Assembly (NCBI RefSeq): GCF_002902755.1
Contig: NZ_PPRS01000011.1
Span: 1-58,833 of the forward strand
Reading direction: 5' to 3'
Source of the DNA: Mammaliicoccus lentus
GTDB lineage: Bacteria; Bacillota; Bacilli; Staphylococcales; Staphylococcaceae
Length of the DNA: 58,833 bases
Shown here: positions 7,929-16,202 of the stretch, piece after piece
Layout: the number at the start of each line of letters is the position of its first letter
Numbering within the stretch: the first letter of the stretch is position 1
Program-made: the position numbers and the translations under genes
Notes under the pieces: generated by a model
The model's input: only the letters and a program-made list of their open reading frames with translations
Told to the model about the DNA's origin: nothing
Databases searched by the model: none

Positions 7929-9242
7929 TTAAGACTTCTTCCACTTTTCAGGTGTAAAAGCATCCGGTTTAACTGAAGCTTTTATACGCATTAAAATGTA
8001 ATATGCAATCATCGTAACGACTAAAGATTGAATTGCCGGTAAACCCATTTGATGGATATATTGAGTGTAATAACCAACAAGCATACCTATTATCATGGCT
8101 ATTGTAGCTATGATATTCCAGCCATTAATACTTTCCCATTCTCGATTACGAATAGCAAAAAAATCAATAAACATAACTCCAGCGATAGCAGGATAAACAA
8201 TAGCTGTGAAATTTAAAAAGTCCGTGAAATATTGCAAAATTCCTGCTATTGCAATTGCTATAGCTATTAATGTACCTAATAAAGTTAATAATTGTCTACC
8301 TTTATGTGAGCTAACATTAAGTAAATTTGCAAACGCCAATCCCATACTGTAATTATTCACAAGTTGACTTGTCCATGTAGCGAACCATAAGATTAAAAAT
8401 CCCCAAACAGGAAAACCTAACCCCATCATTACTTGTACTATATCAGGGTCACCAACACCTACTGACATTACCGCCCCAACTATAAACAAGGGGACACCGA
8501 CAGCTACTATACCTAATGGTATTAAAATATTATCTTTCCAAGTAGGCTTTGCGTACCTTGTATAGTCTGCTGCTATGACCCATTGCGATACGTTTACACC
8601 AATTATTAAACTAATTGCAGCCATCACTGTCATTTGAGGCTTTGGTTGCCAGCTTAATAGATTATGTAACCCTGTATTGCTTAGTGCAAAGTATATACCT
8701 CCTATAACTAATAATAAACCTGCAGGTACAGCAATGTAATCCGTCCACTTCATTGATTGATAGCCAATAATTGAAGGGATGGCAAATAATAGGCCTGCTA
8801 TAATCGTAATAATTGCCCAAAGAAACCAATCTTTTTGGTAATTGACACCAAACATTGCTGATATAGCGTTACCAGCTACTGCTGTTTGTAAAGCCCACCA
8901 CCCTAAAGAGACTATAAATATAGTTCCACCTGCTATTAACCTTGCTTGTACATCACCAAAACTATTCTTTGCTATGACTGACGATGGTCTTCCTGTTTTA
9001 GCACCTATATATCCGCTAATGGTATTTCCTATCCACTGAAATACAACCATTGCCAACAGTGTAATCCATACAACATGAATCAATTTAAACGATCCCGCTA
9101 ATGAAGCTCCTACCATAAGAACAGGTATTGTAAACTCTAAACCTCCAAAAATGACTGCAGGAGTGGACCAATGTTGTCGTTGAGACTTTGGAACACTTTC
9201 TAAAGGATTATCCGCTTTAGAAAAACTATTATTTTCACTCAT
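7929..9242 (-). CDS. NCS1-family nucleobase/hydantoin permease (CodB-like)
   Basis: A 437-residue integral membrane protein with about 12 hydrophobic helices and the cytosine permease/NCS1 pattern (WSTPAVIFGGLEFTIPVLMVG near the N-terminus, VSQWVIAADYTRY in the middle). NCS1 carriers import purines, pyrimidines, allantoin or hydantoins with Na+ or H+. It is the last gene of the operon XRE-hyuA-hyuB-permease, 20 bases after hyuB, so its substrate is most likely the compound opened by HyuA/HyuB: a hydantoin, 5-oxoproline or related cyclic amide. The substrate is inferred from the neighbours only. Confidence 0.85.
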   Translation of the reverse strand: MSENNSFSKADNPLESVPKSQRQHWSTPAVIFGGLEFTIPVLMVGASLAGSFKLIHVVWITLLAMVVFQWIGNTISGYIGAKTGRPSSVIAKNSFGDVQARLIAGGTIFIVSLGWWALQTAVAGNAISAMFGVNYQKDWFLWAIITIIAGLLFAIPSIIGYQSMKWTDYIAVPAGLLLVIGGIYFALSNTGLHNLLSWQPKPQMTVMAAISLIIGVNVSQWVIAADYTRYAKPTWKDNILIPLGIVAVGVPLFIVGAVMSVGVGDPDIVQVMMGLGFPVWGFLILWFATWTSQLVNNYSMGLAFANLLNVSSHKGRQLLTLLGTLIAIAIAIAGILQYFTDFLNFTAIVYPAIAGVMFIDFFAIRNREWESINGWNIIATIAMIIGMLVGYYTQYIHQMGLPAIQSLVVTMIAYYILMRIKASVKPDAFTPEKWKKS

Positions 9243-9262
9243 AGATTCCCTCCATTAATGAC

Positions 9263-10936
9263 TTATTTATAATTGTAAATTTCTTTTGCTTGCTGCAGAG
9301 TTATATATTCATTTTTGATATCTTTTTCTATCAACTTTTTAGCTCTTTTATGTGGATCGCCAAACCCTCCACCGGTTGCTGTTCTTAATATTACTTTATC
9401 TCCTTTATTTAATGGATACTGATTATACTTACCAAATGGCCCATCTAATTCACCATTTGATTTCTCTATTAAAAATTCATTATTTGATCCTTCATGTCCA
9501 CCATCAGCTCCCCAAGTGTTTTGTTTATGATGCCCAAAACTACCTGTAAAGAATTGTCCATCAGTTAATGCTTTATAAGTTCGAATAACACCAGGACCTC
9601 CTCGATACTCACCTGCACCTCTACCATCTGTTCTCATACTATATTCTTCCACTTGGACGCCATAAGTAATTTCTGCAATTTCAACAGGTACATTGAATGT
9701 TTCTCCATCTGACACACAAAATTGACCAGTATCTCCATCAAAACTATTAGAAGCACCCCATCCCCCTACGGATGGTTCAACAATGAGGAAGTTTCCATCC
9801 TTATCTGGATGTTTTCCTCCCATTATTACAACACATACAGACAGTAAATGACCCGCCGTTAATCTGTCAGGAATAACTGGTGCTAATGCTTTCCAAATTG
9901 TTTCTGAGCCATATAGCATAGACTCCCAATACATAGAAACTGGTGCAGGACGTTGAGCTGAAATGATTGAACCTTTATCTGTAATAATTTTTAATGGTCT
10001 AAAAGCTCCATCATTTACTTCTTGGGATGGATTTGTAATTGCTAAAAAGATTGTCCTAACTGCCGATACTAGTCCTGTATAAGAACTATTAATTGGACCT
10101 TGTACTTGTTTAGAGGACCCTCTAAAATCACAAATAAATTCATCTTTTGTGATAGTTAATTTTAATTTAATTGGTATTTGTTCATCTGAAATACCATCAT
10201 CATCAATTAATTCATCAATTTCATAAATTCCTTGAGGTAATTTTGATATTTCATTTAATGTAGATTTTTCACCTTGATCCAAAAATCGCTCCATACTTTC
10301 AAGAATAGATTGCGTTGTATATTTTTTACATAAACCTTGAATACGTTTTTCACCTGTTTTAAGCGAAGCAATTTGCGCTCTCATGTCACCAATTGATAAC
10401 TCAGGAAAACGAACATTTGATTCAATCACTTTAACTAACGCCTTGTTTTCTGCACCTTTGTCATATAATTTCACGCATGGAAATTGAAGTCCCTCTTGAT
10501 ATACATCAGTAGAATTAGTAGACATTGAACCTGTATCTTTTCCACCTACTTCTGTCCAATGTGCTTTATTAGCAACAAATGCAACCAGTTCACCATCTTG
10601 GAAAATTGGTAAAACAAGTCCTACATCACACAAATGTGAACCTCCGCCTTCGTATGGATCATTAATTAAAAATACATCTCCTTCATTAATGTCATCTCCA
10701 TACGTTTTCAAGGTTTCTTTTACCATGAAAGATAACATACCTATAAAACCTGTAACGCCATTACCAAGTGTTACAAGCTCTCCTTTTTTATTAGTTAAAC
10801 CACATGCGTAATCTAACACCTCGTATATAATTGGACTCATTGAAGTTCTTGCTAAAGCTATGAACATTTCTTCACCAGTAGAAATTAAAGAATCTTTTAT
10901 CACTTCATATGTGAATGGATCAGTTTTATAACTCAT
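9263..10936 (-). CDS. hyuB: Hydantoinase/oxoprolinase family protein, HyuB subunit
   Basis: A 557-residue protein of the hydantoinase B/oxoprolinase/acetone carboxylase alpha family, which works with HyuA in ATP-dependent opening of cyclic amides (N-methylhydantoin, 5-oxoproline) or related carboxylations. Typical blocks include DPYEGGGSHLCDVGLV, FVANKAHWTEVGGKDTGSMS and, near the C-terminus, DGRGAGEYRGGPGV and ATGGGFGDP. The ATG at 10936 is chosen because GGAGGA lies five bases upstream; a TTG five codons earlier overlaps that site. The start overlaps the hyuA stop by 11 bases, indicating translational coupling. Confidence 0.88.
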   Translation of the reverse strand: MSYKTDPFTYEVIKDSLISTGEEMFIALARTSMSPIIYEVLDYACGLTNKKGELVTLGNGVTGFIGMLSFMVKETLKTYGDDINEGDVFLINDPYEGGGSHLCDVGLVLPIFQDGELVAFVANKAHWTEVGGKDTGSMSTNSTDVYQEGLQFPCVKLYDKGAENKALVKVIESNVRFPELSIGDMRAQIASLKTGEKRIQGLCKKYTTQSILESMERFLDQGEKSTLNEISKLPQGIYEIDELIDDDGISDEQIPIKLKLTITKDEFICDFRGSSKQVQGPINSSYTGLVSAVRTIFLAITNPSQEVNDGAFRPLKIITDKGSIISAQRPAPVSMYWESMLYGSETIWKALAPVIPDRLTAGHLLSVCVVIMGGKHPDKDGNFLIVEPSVGGWGASNSFDGDTGQFCVSDGETFNVPVEIAEITYGVQVEEYSMRTDGRGAGEYRGGPGVIRTYKALTDGQFFTGSFGHHKQNTWGADGGHEGSNNEFLIEKSNGELDGPFGKYNQYPLNKGDKVILRTATGGGFGDPHKRAKKLIEKDIKNEYITLQQAKEIYNYK

Positions 10937-12974
10937 AATTATCTCCTCCAATATGAATAATCAAGTTTCCATATGAATCTTTAGTGACTGCATCTTTAGA
11001 GTTAATCGGTATTGTTGTAGACTTTTCTTCAATAATTGCTGGACCTTCAATTTTTTCTCCGATTGCTAAATAATCTCTATCATAAACTTTTACCTTTTTC
11101 CATCCCTCATTCTCAAAATAGACTTGACGCTCCTCTTTCACTGAATCTCCTTTGGGTACAGTAATCTCTTTAATTGTTGGTTTTTCAATTTTACCTATTA
11201 CACTAACTTTTAAATTCACTATTTCAGTTCCATTTTCCTCAAGTGCATAAGTATATAATTGTTCGTGCTTTTTATGAAATGCTTGGATTATATCATTAAG
11301 ATTATTTTCATCCACTTTATCAAATGGCACTGTTACTTCTACAGGATGGTCTTGCCCTTCATATCTCAAGTCCATTAACTTTGTAACTACTATTTGTTGA
11401 TTATTTACATCTTCATTTTTCAAAGTACTAACTGCTTCATCAACTAATTCCACAAATTTATTGTTAATTTCTTTGTAATTTAAATCTTTAGTATTAGTAA
11501 GATGTGTTTGAGCATAATCATGTCTTAAATCAGACATTAACATCCCCCATGAAGCAAACACACTTGAAGTAGAGGGAACTATTACTTTCTTCACGCCTAA
11601 TTCACGAGCTAAGTCTTGAGAATGCATAGGTCCTCCTCCACCTATAGCAACCATCGTGAAATCACGTGGATCATAACCCTTTCTAACAGATATTAACTTT
11701 AATGCATTTAGCATGTTTGAATTCGCTATTTTAACAATTCCCATAGCTGCTTCATCTAGTTCTACATCCAAATGATCAGTAATTGATTCGTGAAATTGTT
11801 TTTTGACCTCTTCAATTTTAGTATCTGTATCAAAATTAGAAATATTTAACCTTCCTAATAACAAGTTTGCATCAGTAGTAGTTGGTTCTATTCCACCTTT
11901 TCCATATGCTATCGGTCCAGGTTCAGCTCCAGCAGATTTCGGGCCAACTTTAATAGATCCACCTTCATCAAACCAAGCTATAGATCCTCCACCATTTCCA
12001 ATTTCAACAATATCTACTACAGGTACTTTCATAGGGTAACCAGCATAATTATTCGTTCTTTCCAAATGATAATCAGTTGTAACTTTAACGTTACTGTTTT
12101 CAATCAATGAACATTTCGCTGTTGTACCACCTATATCTAAAACAATTAAATTATTCTCTCCAATCATTTCTCCTAACACAGCGGCACCAAATATACCTGA
12201 AACTGGACCAGACTCTACCATATTTATAGGCGCTATTTTAGCGTGATCAAAAGTGCTTGTTCCACCGTTTGATTGCATTACATAATTTCTGCTACTTGAA
12301 CTATTCTCTATAATATTTTTCTCTAAATTAGATAAATACTCATTAGCAATTGGTTTAACATAAGCATTCAACACCGCTGTAGAGGCACGTTCGTATTCTC
12401 TCCATTCATTATTCAATTCAGTAGAATAAGTAGTTAAAAATTCAGGGTATTTTTTATTAATATACTGAGCTATTTTCTTTTCATGTTCATTATTTAGATA
12501 ACTATGTAATAATGAAATAGCTATAACTTCAACATTTTCTTCCTTAAAATAATGAATAATTTCATCAATTTCCTCAACATTCAACTCTTGTATAACTTCA
12601 CCTTTATAATTCAGACGTTCCGTAACTTCACGGCGAAGATGCCTTTCAACAATTGGAGTTGGTTTTTTATATCTAACATTAAATAAATCTGGTCTATTAC
12701 CACGTGCAATTTCTAACACATCTCTAAAACCTTTAGTCGTTATAAGACCAGTTTTAACACCTTTCTTTTCAGTTAAAGCATTAATAACAATAGTTGTTCC
12801 ATGAATAAACATGTCAATGTCTTTTAAATTAATTTTAGCTTGTTCAAGCACATTGAATATCCCAGCCTCAAAATTTTTAGGAGTTGTATCTGCTTTACCT
12901 ACGATAATATTTCCATCGTTATCTAATGCAACCAAATCTGTAAAAGTACCGCCAATATCTGTTGCAACTCTCAT
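10926..12974 (-). CDS. hyuA: Hydantoinase/oxoprolinase family protein, HyuA subunit
   Basis: A 682-residue ATP-dependent hydantoinase A family protein. The N-terminal DIGGTFTDLVALD is the actin-like phosphate-binding loop; a second nucleotide motif, VLDIGGTTAKCSLI, is in the middle, followed by GNGGGSIAWFDEGG and VAIGGGGPMHS. Family members hydrolyse N-methylhydantoin or 5-oxoproline, or carboxylate acetone or acetophenone, together with HyuB, so the exact substrate cannot be read here. The inner ATG at 12974 has GGAG seven bases upstream; the ATG two codons earlier is too close. It follows the XRE-cupin gene by 19 bases. Confidence 0.88.
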   Translation of the reverse strand: MRVATDIGGTFTDLVALDNDGNIIVGKADTTPKNFEAGIFNVLEQAKINLKDIDMFIHGTTIVINALTEKKGVKTGLITTKGFRDVLEIARGNRPDLFNVRYKKPTPIVERHLRREVTERLNYKGEVIQELNVEEIDEIIHYFKEENVEVIAISLLHSYLNNEHEKKIAQYINKKYPEFLTTYSTELNNEWREYERASTAVLNAYVKPIANEYLSNLEKNIIENSSSSRNYVMQSNGGTSTFDHAKIAPINMVESGPVSGIFGAAVLGEMIGENNLIVLDIGGTTAKCSLIENSNVKVTTDYHLERTNNYAGYPMKVPVVDIVEIGNGGGSIAWFDEGGSIKVGPKSAGAEPGPIAYGKGGIEPTTTDANLLLGRLNISNFDTDTKIEEVKKQFHESITDHLDVELDEAAMGIVKIANSNMLNALKLISVRKGYDPRDFTMVAIGGGGPMHSQDLARELGVKKVIVPSTSSVFASWGMLMSDLRHDYAQTHLTNTKDLNYKEINNKFVELVDEAVSTLKNEDVNNQQIVVTKLMDLRYEGQDHPVEVTVPFDKVDENNLNDIIQAFHKKHEQLYTYALEENGTEIVNLKVSVIGKIEKPTIKEITVPKGDSVKEERQVYFENEGWKKVKVYDRDYLAIGEKIEGPAIIEEKSTTIPINSKDAVTKDSYGNLIIHIGGDNYEL

Positions 12975-12993
12975 TTCCATTCTCCTTTCAAAT

Positions 12994-13533
12994 TTAAAAT
13001 ATTTTAGGTGTAACTACACTTAATATAACTGCAGGATTTTGAGATTCATTAATATAATAATGATTCAAACTGGAAGGATAATGAATAATCTCACCCTCAT
13101 GTACAATATGCTTAACATCATCAAGATAAAACGTTAATTCACCCTCGATAATGTAATACATTTCTTCACCATCATGTCTAGAAACTTCACTACAATCATC
13201 TGGATAAATAGTAATAATAAAATTCTCTAATTTTCTATTTTCAAAATCACTAGAAACACGTTTGAAATTTTGATGAGATCTATTTATCTTAAATGAATCA
13301 ATTTCATCTGGAATAACATGAAAATTCGTTTCAATTTTAGGTTTAAAAAATGAAGTAATATCAACATTCAAAGCATCCGCTATTTTATTCAAAGAAGTAA
13401 TCGCTATAGAAGACTCCCCTCGCTCTACTTGTGATAAAAAACTTGTAGATAAGCCGGTTTGACTACTCATTTGTTTAAGTGTTAATTCCTCTTTCATTCT
13501 AAAATACTTAATCATACTCCCGATTTCTTCCAT
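12994..13533 (-). CDS. XRE-family regulator with C-terminal cupin domain
   Basis: A 179-residue protein: N-terminal HTH_3 (LTLKQMSSQTGLSTSFLSQVERGESSIAITSLNKIADAL, residues about 15-55) and a C-terminal cupin_2 barrel (RHDGEEMYYIIEGELTFYLDD, then LNHYYINES). This architecture is common for regulators sensing small metabolites. It is the first gene of the operon with hyuA, hyuB and the permease, 19 bases before hyuA, so it most likely controls this pathway and itself. The start has GGAGG nine bases upstream. Inference: the cupin pocket binds the hydantoin-type substrate or product. Confidence 0.88.
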   Translation of the reverse strand: MEEIGSMIKYFRMKEELTLKQMSSQTGLSTSFLSQVERGESSIAITSLNKIADALNVDITSFFKPKIETNFHVIPDEIDSFKINRSHQNFKRVSSDFENRKLENFIITIYPDDCSEVSRHDGEEMYYIIEGELTFYLDDVKHIVHEGEIIHYPSSLNHYYINESQNPAVILSVVTPKIF

Positions 13534-13781
13534 AAAAATAACCTCCCTTTTACAGTATTAGTGTAATTCAGAACAATATAACACAAATAATACTTAATAA
13601 AAAGAATTTTCGGAAAATTCTAAATAAAAAAACTAGCCACATAGGTTAAATAGACCGTCTGTGACTAGTTTTATTTATATTATTTTCAATAACTTCTTCT
13701 GATGATTTCCACTGAAATAATTCTGAAGCTTCTATTGAACAGGCCAGGACATAACTGTACCAGCCTGCTATATTTCTTCAT
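13534..13781. other. Intergenic region upstream of the hydantoin operon
   Basis: The AT-rich first part must hold the operon promoter; no hexamer pair stands out. A hairpin (about 13629-13640 with 13671-13682, AAACTAGCCAC/GTGACTAGTTT) looks like a terminator. From 13690 to 13780 there is no open frame with a start signal. Confidence 0.45.
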
Positions 13782-14294
13782 TTATTGTGATAACGCTAAT
13801 TTAATATGCGCTAAATGGTGTTCTTCATGCCATGATAATTTCGCTACTTTAAATGCTACTGAAGTTTCTCCGTCATCTTCATGCGTAAATTTACGTTTCA
13901 ATTGTTCTTCACTTAAGTTTCTACCAATTGCTACAATACGTTCATTCATTCCTTCAAGCATTCTAATTGAACATTCGACTGGTAATTCATTGTCTGGCGT
14001 TTCTATCCATTTTTGTTGGTCAAACGCTGGTACAGTTGGCTTTCTATCATCTGTTAATGCGAGTTTTAAACGTTGATACATATTCAACTGTGAATCTGCT
14101 ATATGATGCACAAGTTGTCTTACTGTCCAACTGCCTTCTCTGTATTTCTTGTTCAATTCTGAAGGGTCTAATTCGTCTACCGTTTCTCTTAAGCGATTTG
14201 AATAATTCCCGATTTCATCCAGCCATTGTTGGATATGATCAAATGTTACATGTTCTGGAAACTGTAGTTCACCTATTGGAAACCTTGCATCCAT
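13782..14294 (-). CDS. DinB/YfiT-family putative metal-dependent hydrolase or thiol transferase
   Basis: A 170-residue four-helix-bundle protein of the DinB superfamily, closest in pattern to YfiT/BstA proteins. Candidate metal ligands form the usual triad: the His pair in VRQLVHHIADSQLN near residue 65 and the histidines in SWHEEHHLAHIKLAL near the C-terminus. Relatives include bacillithiol S-transferases, so a detoxification role in a bacillithiol-producing staphylococcus is plausible. The ATG at 14294 follows AAAGGTG at good spacing; an upstream GTG lies inside that site. Apparently monocistronic. Confidence 0.85.
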   Translation of the reverse strand: MDARFPIGELQFPEHVTFDHIQQWLDEIGNYSNRLRETVDELDPSELNKKYREGSWTVRQLVHHIADSQLNMYQRLKLALTDDRKPTVPAFDQQKWIETPDNELPVECSIRMLEGMNERIVAIGRNLSEEQLKRKFTHEDDGETSVAFKVAKLSWHEEHHLAHIKLALSQ

Positions 14295-14392
14295 CTTTAT
14301 CACCTTTCTCTTTTTATATGAAACATTTTGATTACACTACTAATATTCTCTATTTTAAAGAATTTAAACGTAGTGTCATAAATAGAACCATA

Positions 14393-15157
14393 TTAAAATG
14401 GATTTTTATTTAGCCACTGTCCGCCATCCATCGTCATACAAGCTCCATTTATATAACCCGCTTCATCAGAAAAAATATAACGTGCTAATCCAGCAATTTC
14501 TTCAGTTTGCCCAAATCTTTTTAAAGGTACACTATTCAGTGATTGTTGTCGTGCTTCTTCTGAAAGTGATAACTTTTTAGAGCCACCTGTATTTTCAATA
14601 GGACCCGGTGCAATTGCATTTACTGTGATGCCATATTTAGTTCCCCATTCCACTGCAAGTGTTCTTGTCATAGCGAGCACACCTGCTTTTGCGCTGGCCG
14701 AATGGATAACACCAGCACCTGCACCCCATGAATATGTTGCAACCATATTGATGATGCGGCCTTTATGCCCAGTTTTAATCCATTCTTTGCCTACAGCTTG
14801 AGAACAATACCATGTGCCATTTAGCACAATATCTATAACGGAATTCCACCCATTAATCGACAAATCTTCAGCTGCACATAAAAAGTTTCCAGCTGCGTTA
14901 TTAACTAGTCCATCTATTTTCCCAAAAGTCTTAACTGTTTCATATACTGTATATTGAACTCTTTCTGGGTCTCTAACATCCATATCTATACAAAGGATTT
15001 GGCCTTCATACTGCTCAATCTCTTGCTTTGTCTTCTCGAGATTTTCTAATTTACGGCCTGTAATAACGACTTTTGCACCTTCTTCAGCGAATCTTTTCGC
15101 CATCCCTTTTCCCATTCCACTACTGCCACCTGTTACAATAATCACTTTATCTTTCAT
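14393..15157 (-). CDS. fadH: Short-chain dehydrogenase, 2,4-dienoyl-CoA reductase-like
   Basis: A 254-residue classical-length SDR. N-terminal TGGSSGMGKGMA binds NADP(H); NNAAGNF is the structural motif. In place of the usual YxxxK the active site reads HSASAKAG, the pattern of 2,4-dienoyl-CoA reductases (DECR/YkuF type) rather than a broken enzyme. The C-terminal NAIAPGPIENTGG loop also fits. These enzymes reduce 2,4-dienoyl-CoA during degradation of polyunsaturated fatty acids. Promoter and a near-perfect cre site lie just upstream, so repression by CcpA on preferred sugars is likely. Single gene, between the DinB gene and the toxin-antitoxin pair. Confidence 0.85.
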   Translation of the reverse strand: MKDKVIIVTGGSSGMGKGMAKRFAEEGAKVVITGRKLENLEKTKQEIEQYEGQILCIDMDVRDPERVQYTVYETVKTFGKIDGLVNNAAGNFLCAAEDLSINGWNSVIDIVLNGTWYCSQAVGKEWIKTGHKGRIINMVATYSWGAGAGVIHSASAKAGVLAMTRTLAVEWGTKYGITVNAIAPGPIENTGGSKKLSLSEEARQQSLNSVPLKRFGQTEEIAGLARYIFSDEAGYINGACMTMDGGQWLNKNPF

Positions 15158-15192
15158 ATATACTCTCCTTAGTAATACAAAATATAATTCTT

Positions 15193-15221
15193 ATAGTAAG
15201 CGCTTACATATAAGTGTACAA
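15193..15221 (-). promoter_or_regulatory. Promoter of the dienoyl-CoA reductase gene
   Basis: Read on the minus strand: TTGTAC (15221-15216), a 17-base spacer and TACTAT (15198-15193). The cre site occupies most of the spacer. Confidence 0.55.
15195..15208 (-). promoter_or_regulatory. cre site (CcpA operator) of the dienoyl-CoA reductase gene
   Basis: AGTAAGCGCTTACA on the plus strand matches the cre consensus TGWNANCGNTNWCA at 13 of 14 positions and is nearly palindromic. It overlaps the predicted promoter spacer, as expected for steric repression. Confidence 0.7.
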
Positions 15222-15266
15222 CATGTTTTCAGAAAGAACAATTGTAATTCATTATAGCAGTATATT

Positions 15267-15309
15267 AAAAAACAGAAGACACTCTTTTATAACCTCAAGA
15301 ATGTCTTCT
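15267..15309 (-). terminator. Minus-strand terminator without an obvious gene before it
   Basis: Stem 15274-15286 with 15297-15309 (one G-U pair), followed on the minus strand by six T. It insulates the SDR promoter from transcription coming from the toxin-antitoxin side, where no minus-strand gene is visible. Confidence 0.6.
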
Positions 15310-15418
15310 TCTATAATTAAAAGAATAAAATGGAGCCATTAGTTTAGTCGATATCCGAAGTGAAACACAAATAAACATTAGAAAAAGATAAGTTAAAAAA
15401 ATAATTAATACGACATAA

Positions 15419-15446
15419 TTGAAAAGTTCAAGAAAACTGGTAACAT
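15419..15446 (+). promoter_or_regulatory. Promoter of the AbrB-Doc operon
   Basis: TTGAAA at 15419-15424, a 16-base spacer and TAACAT at 15441-15446. The -10 overlaps the left arm of the operator palindrome. Confidence 0.45.
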
Positions 15447-15477
15447 AAAAGTATATACATGTATATACTTTTATGTT
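15442..15477. promoter_or_regulatory. 36-bp perfect palindrome, toxin-antitoxin operator
   Basis: A perfect palindrome with no mismatch centred on CATG (arms begin AACATAAAAGTATATAC). It lies between the predicted -10 and the antitoxin ribosome-binding site, the place where a toxin-antitoxin complex would bind for autoregulation. Confidence 0.8.
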
Positions 15478-15490
15478 GGGAGTGAATATT

Positions 15491-15733
15491 ATGGAGATAT
15501 TGAATGTAAAAAAAATAAGAAAAGTAGGGAATAGTAGCGTAATTACCATTCCTAAAAATGTTATGGAAGCTATTAACATTCATGAAGGAGATGCAGTTGA
15601 ATTTATTGAAGAAGATAATAAAATTTGGTTAAAACCAAGTAAATCAATCAATGAACACGATGATATATTGAAATTAGCAGATGAAATTAGCAATAAGTAT
15701 GATGATGTCTTCAAAGGGTTAGTTGATAGATGA
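15491..15733 (+). CDS. AbrB/MazE-type antitoxin
   Basis: An 80-residue protein. The N-terminal half is an AbrB/SpoVT swapped-hairpin DNA-binding domain (KIRKVGNSSVITIPKNVMEA, then GDAVEFIEEDNKIWLKP); the acidic C-terminal half (HDDILKLADEISNKYDDVF) is the likely toxin-neutralising tail. The ATG at 15491 has GGGAG eight bases upstream; an earlier ATG at 15473 lies inside the operator palindrome. It overlaps the toxin start by four bases (ATGA). Probably represses the operon by binding the palindrome. Confidence 0.88.
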   Translation: MEILNVKKIRKVGNSSVITIPKNVMEAINIHEGDAVEFIEEDNKIWLKPSKSINEHDDILKLADEISNKYDDVFKGLVDR

Positions 15734-16122
15734 TTAGATATTTAACCGAGAAAGAAATTATTACATTTAATATCTATGTTATTCAAAAGTATAGTCCTAA
15801 AGAACCTATAGGCGTAGTCGATGCAACTGCTCTAAATATGTTAGTAAATGCACCGAAACAATATGTATTTGGTATAGAACAATATCCAACACTTGCGTTG
15901 AAAGCGAGCAACTTATTTAGAAATCTCGTGAAAAAACACGTGTTTTATAATGGAAATAAAAGAACCGCATTTATATGTTTAAATATCTTTTTAAACTTAA
16001 ATGGTTATGAGTTAGAAGTTAATACAAAAGAAGCTATAGATTTTACTGTTATGATAGCAACACATGATCTACAAGAAGATGATATTGAACAATGGATCTT
16101 AAAGCACATAAAAATAAAGTAA
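15730..16122 (+). CDS. doc: Doc-family toxin (Fic fold, death-on-curing)
   Basis: A 130-residue Fic/Doc protein. The active-site motif reads HVFYNGNKRTAF (His70, Asn76, Lys77, Arg78), the compact Doc version of the Fic motif, used in phage P1 Doc to phosphorylate elongation factor Tu. It overlaps the antitoxin gene by four bases and is followed by a strong terminator. Doc is classically neutralised by Phd; here the partner is AbrB-like, a combination also found in other Firmicutes. Length and motif are complete, so the toxin looks functional. Confidence 0.88.
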   Translation: MIRYLTEKEIITFNIYVIQKYSPKEPIGVVDATALNMLVNAPKQYVFGIEQYPTLALKASNLFRNLVKKHVFYNGNKRTAFICLNIFLNLNGYELEVNTKEAIDFTVMIATHDLQEDDIEQWILKHIKIK

Positions 16123-16147
16123 GTTTACTGAAGAAATATTCTCATAG

Positions 16148-16199
16148 AAAAACACCTTTGCACAATTCATTTTAATATGAATTGTACGAAGGTGTTTTT
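16148..16199. terminator. Bidirectional terminator between doc and the lipoprotein gene
   Basis: Stem of about 22 bp (16149-16170 with 16177-16198, two wobble pairs), flanked by A5 on the left and T5 on the right, between convergent genes. Confidence 0.85.
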
Positions 16200-16202
16200 A
16201 AT

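Noticed and set aside
10937-10951. Upstream TTG start for hyuB
   Set aside because: It overlaps the GGAGGA that serves the ATG at 10936.
15730-16122. Toxin-antitoxin pair as part of a prophage or plasmid remnant
   Set aside because: No integrase, attachment-site repeats or phage genes flank it; ordinary chromosomal genes lie on both sides.
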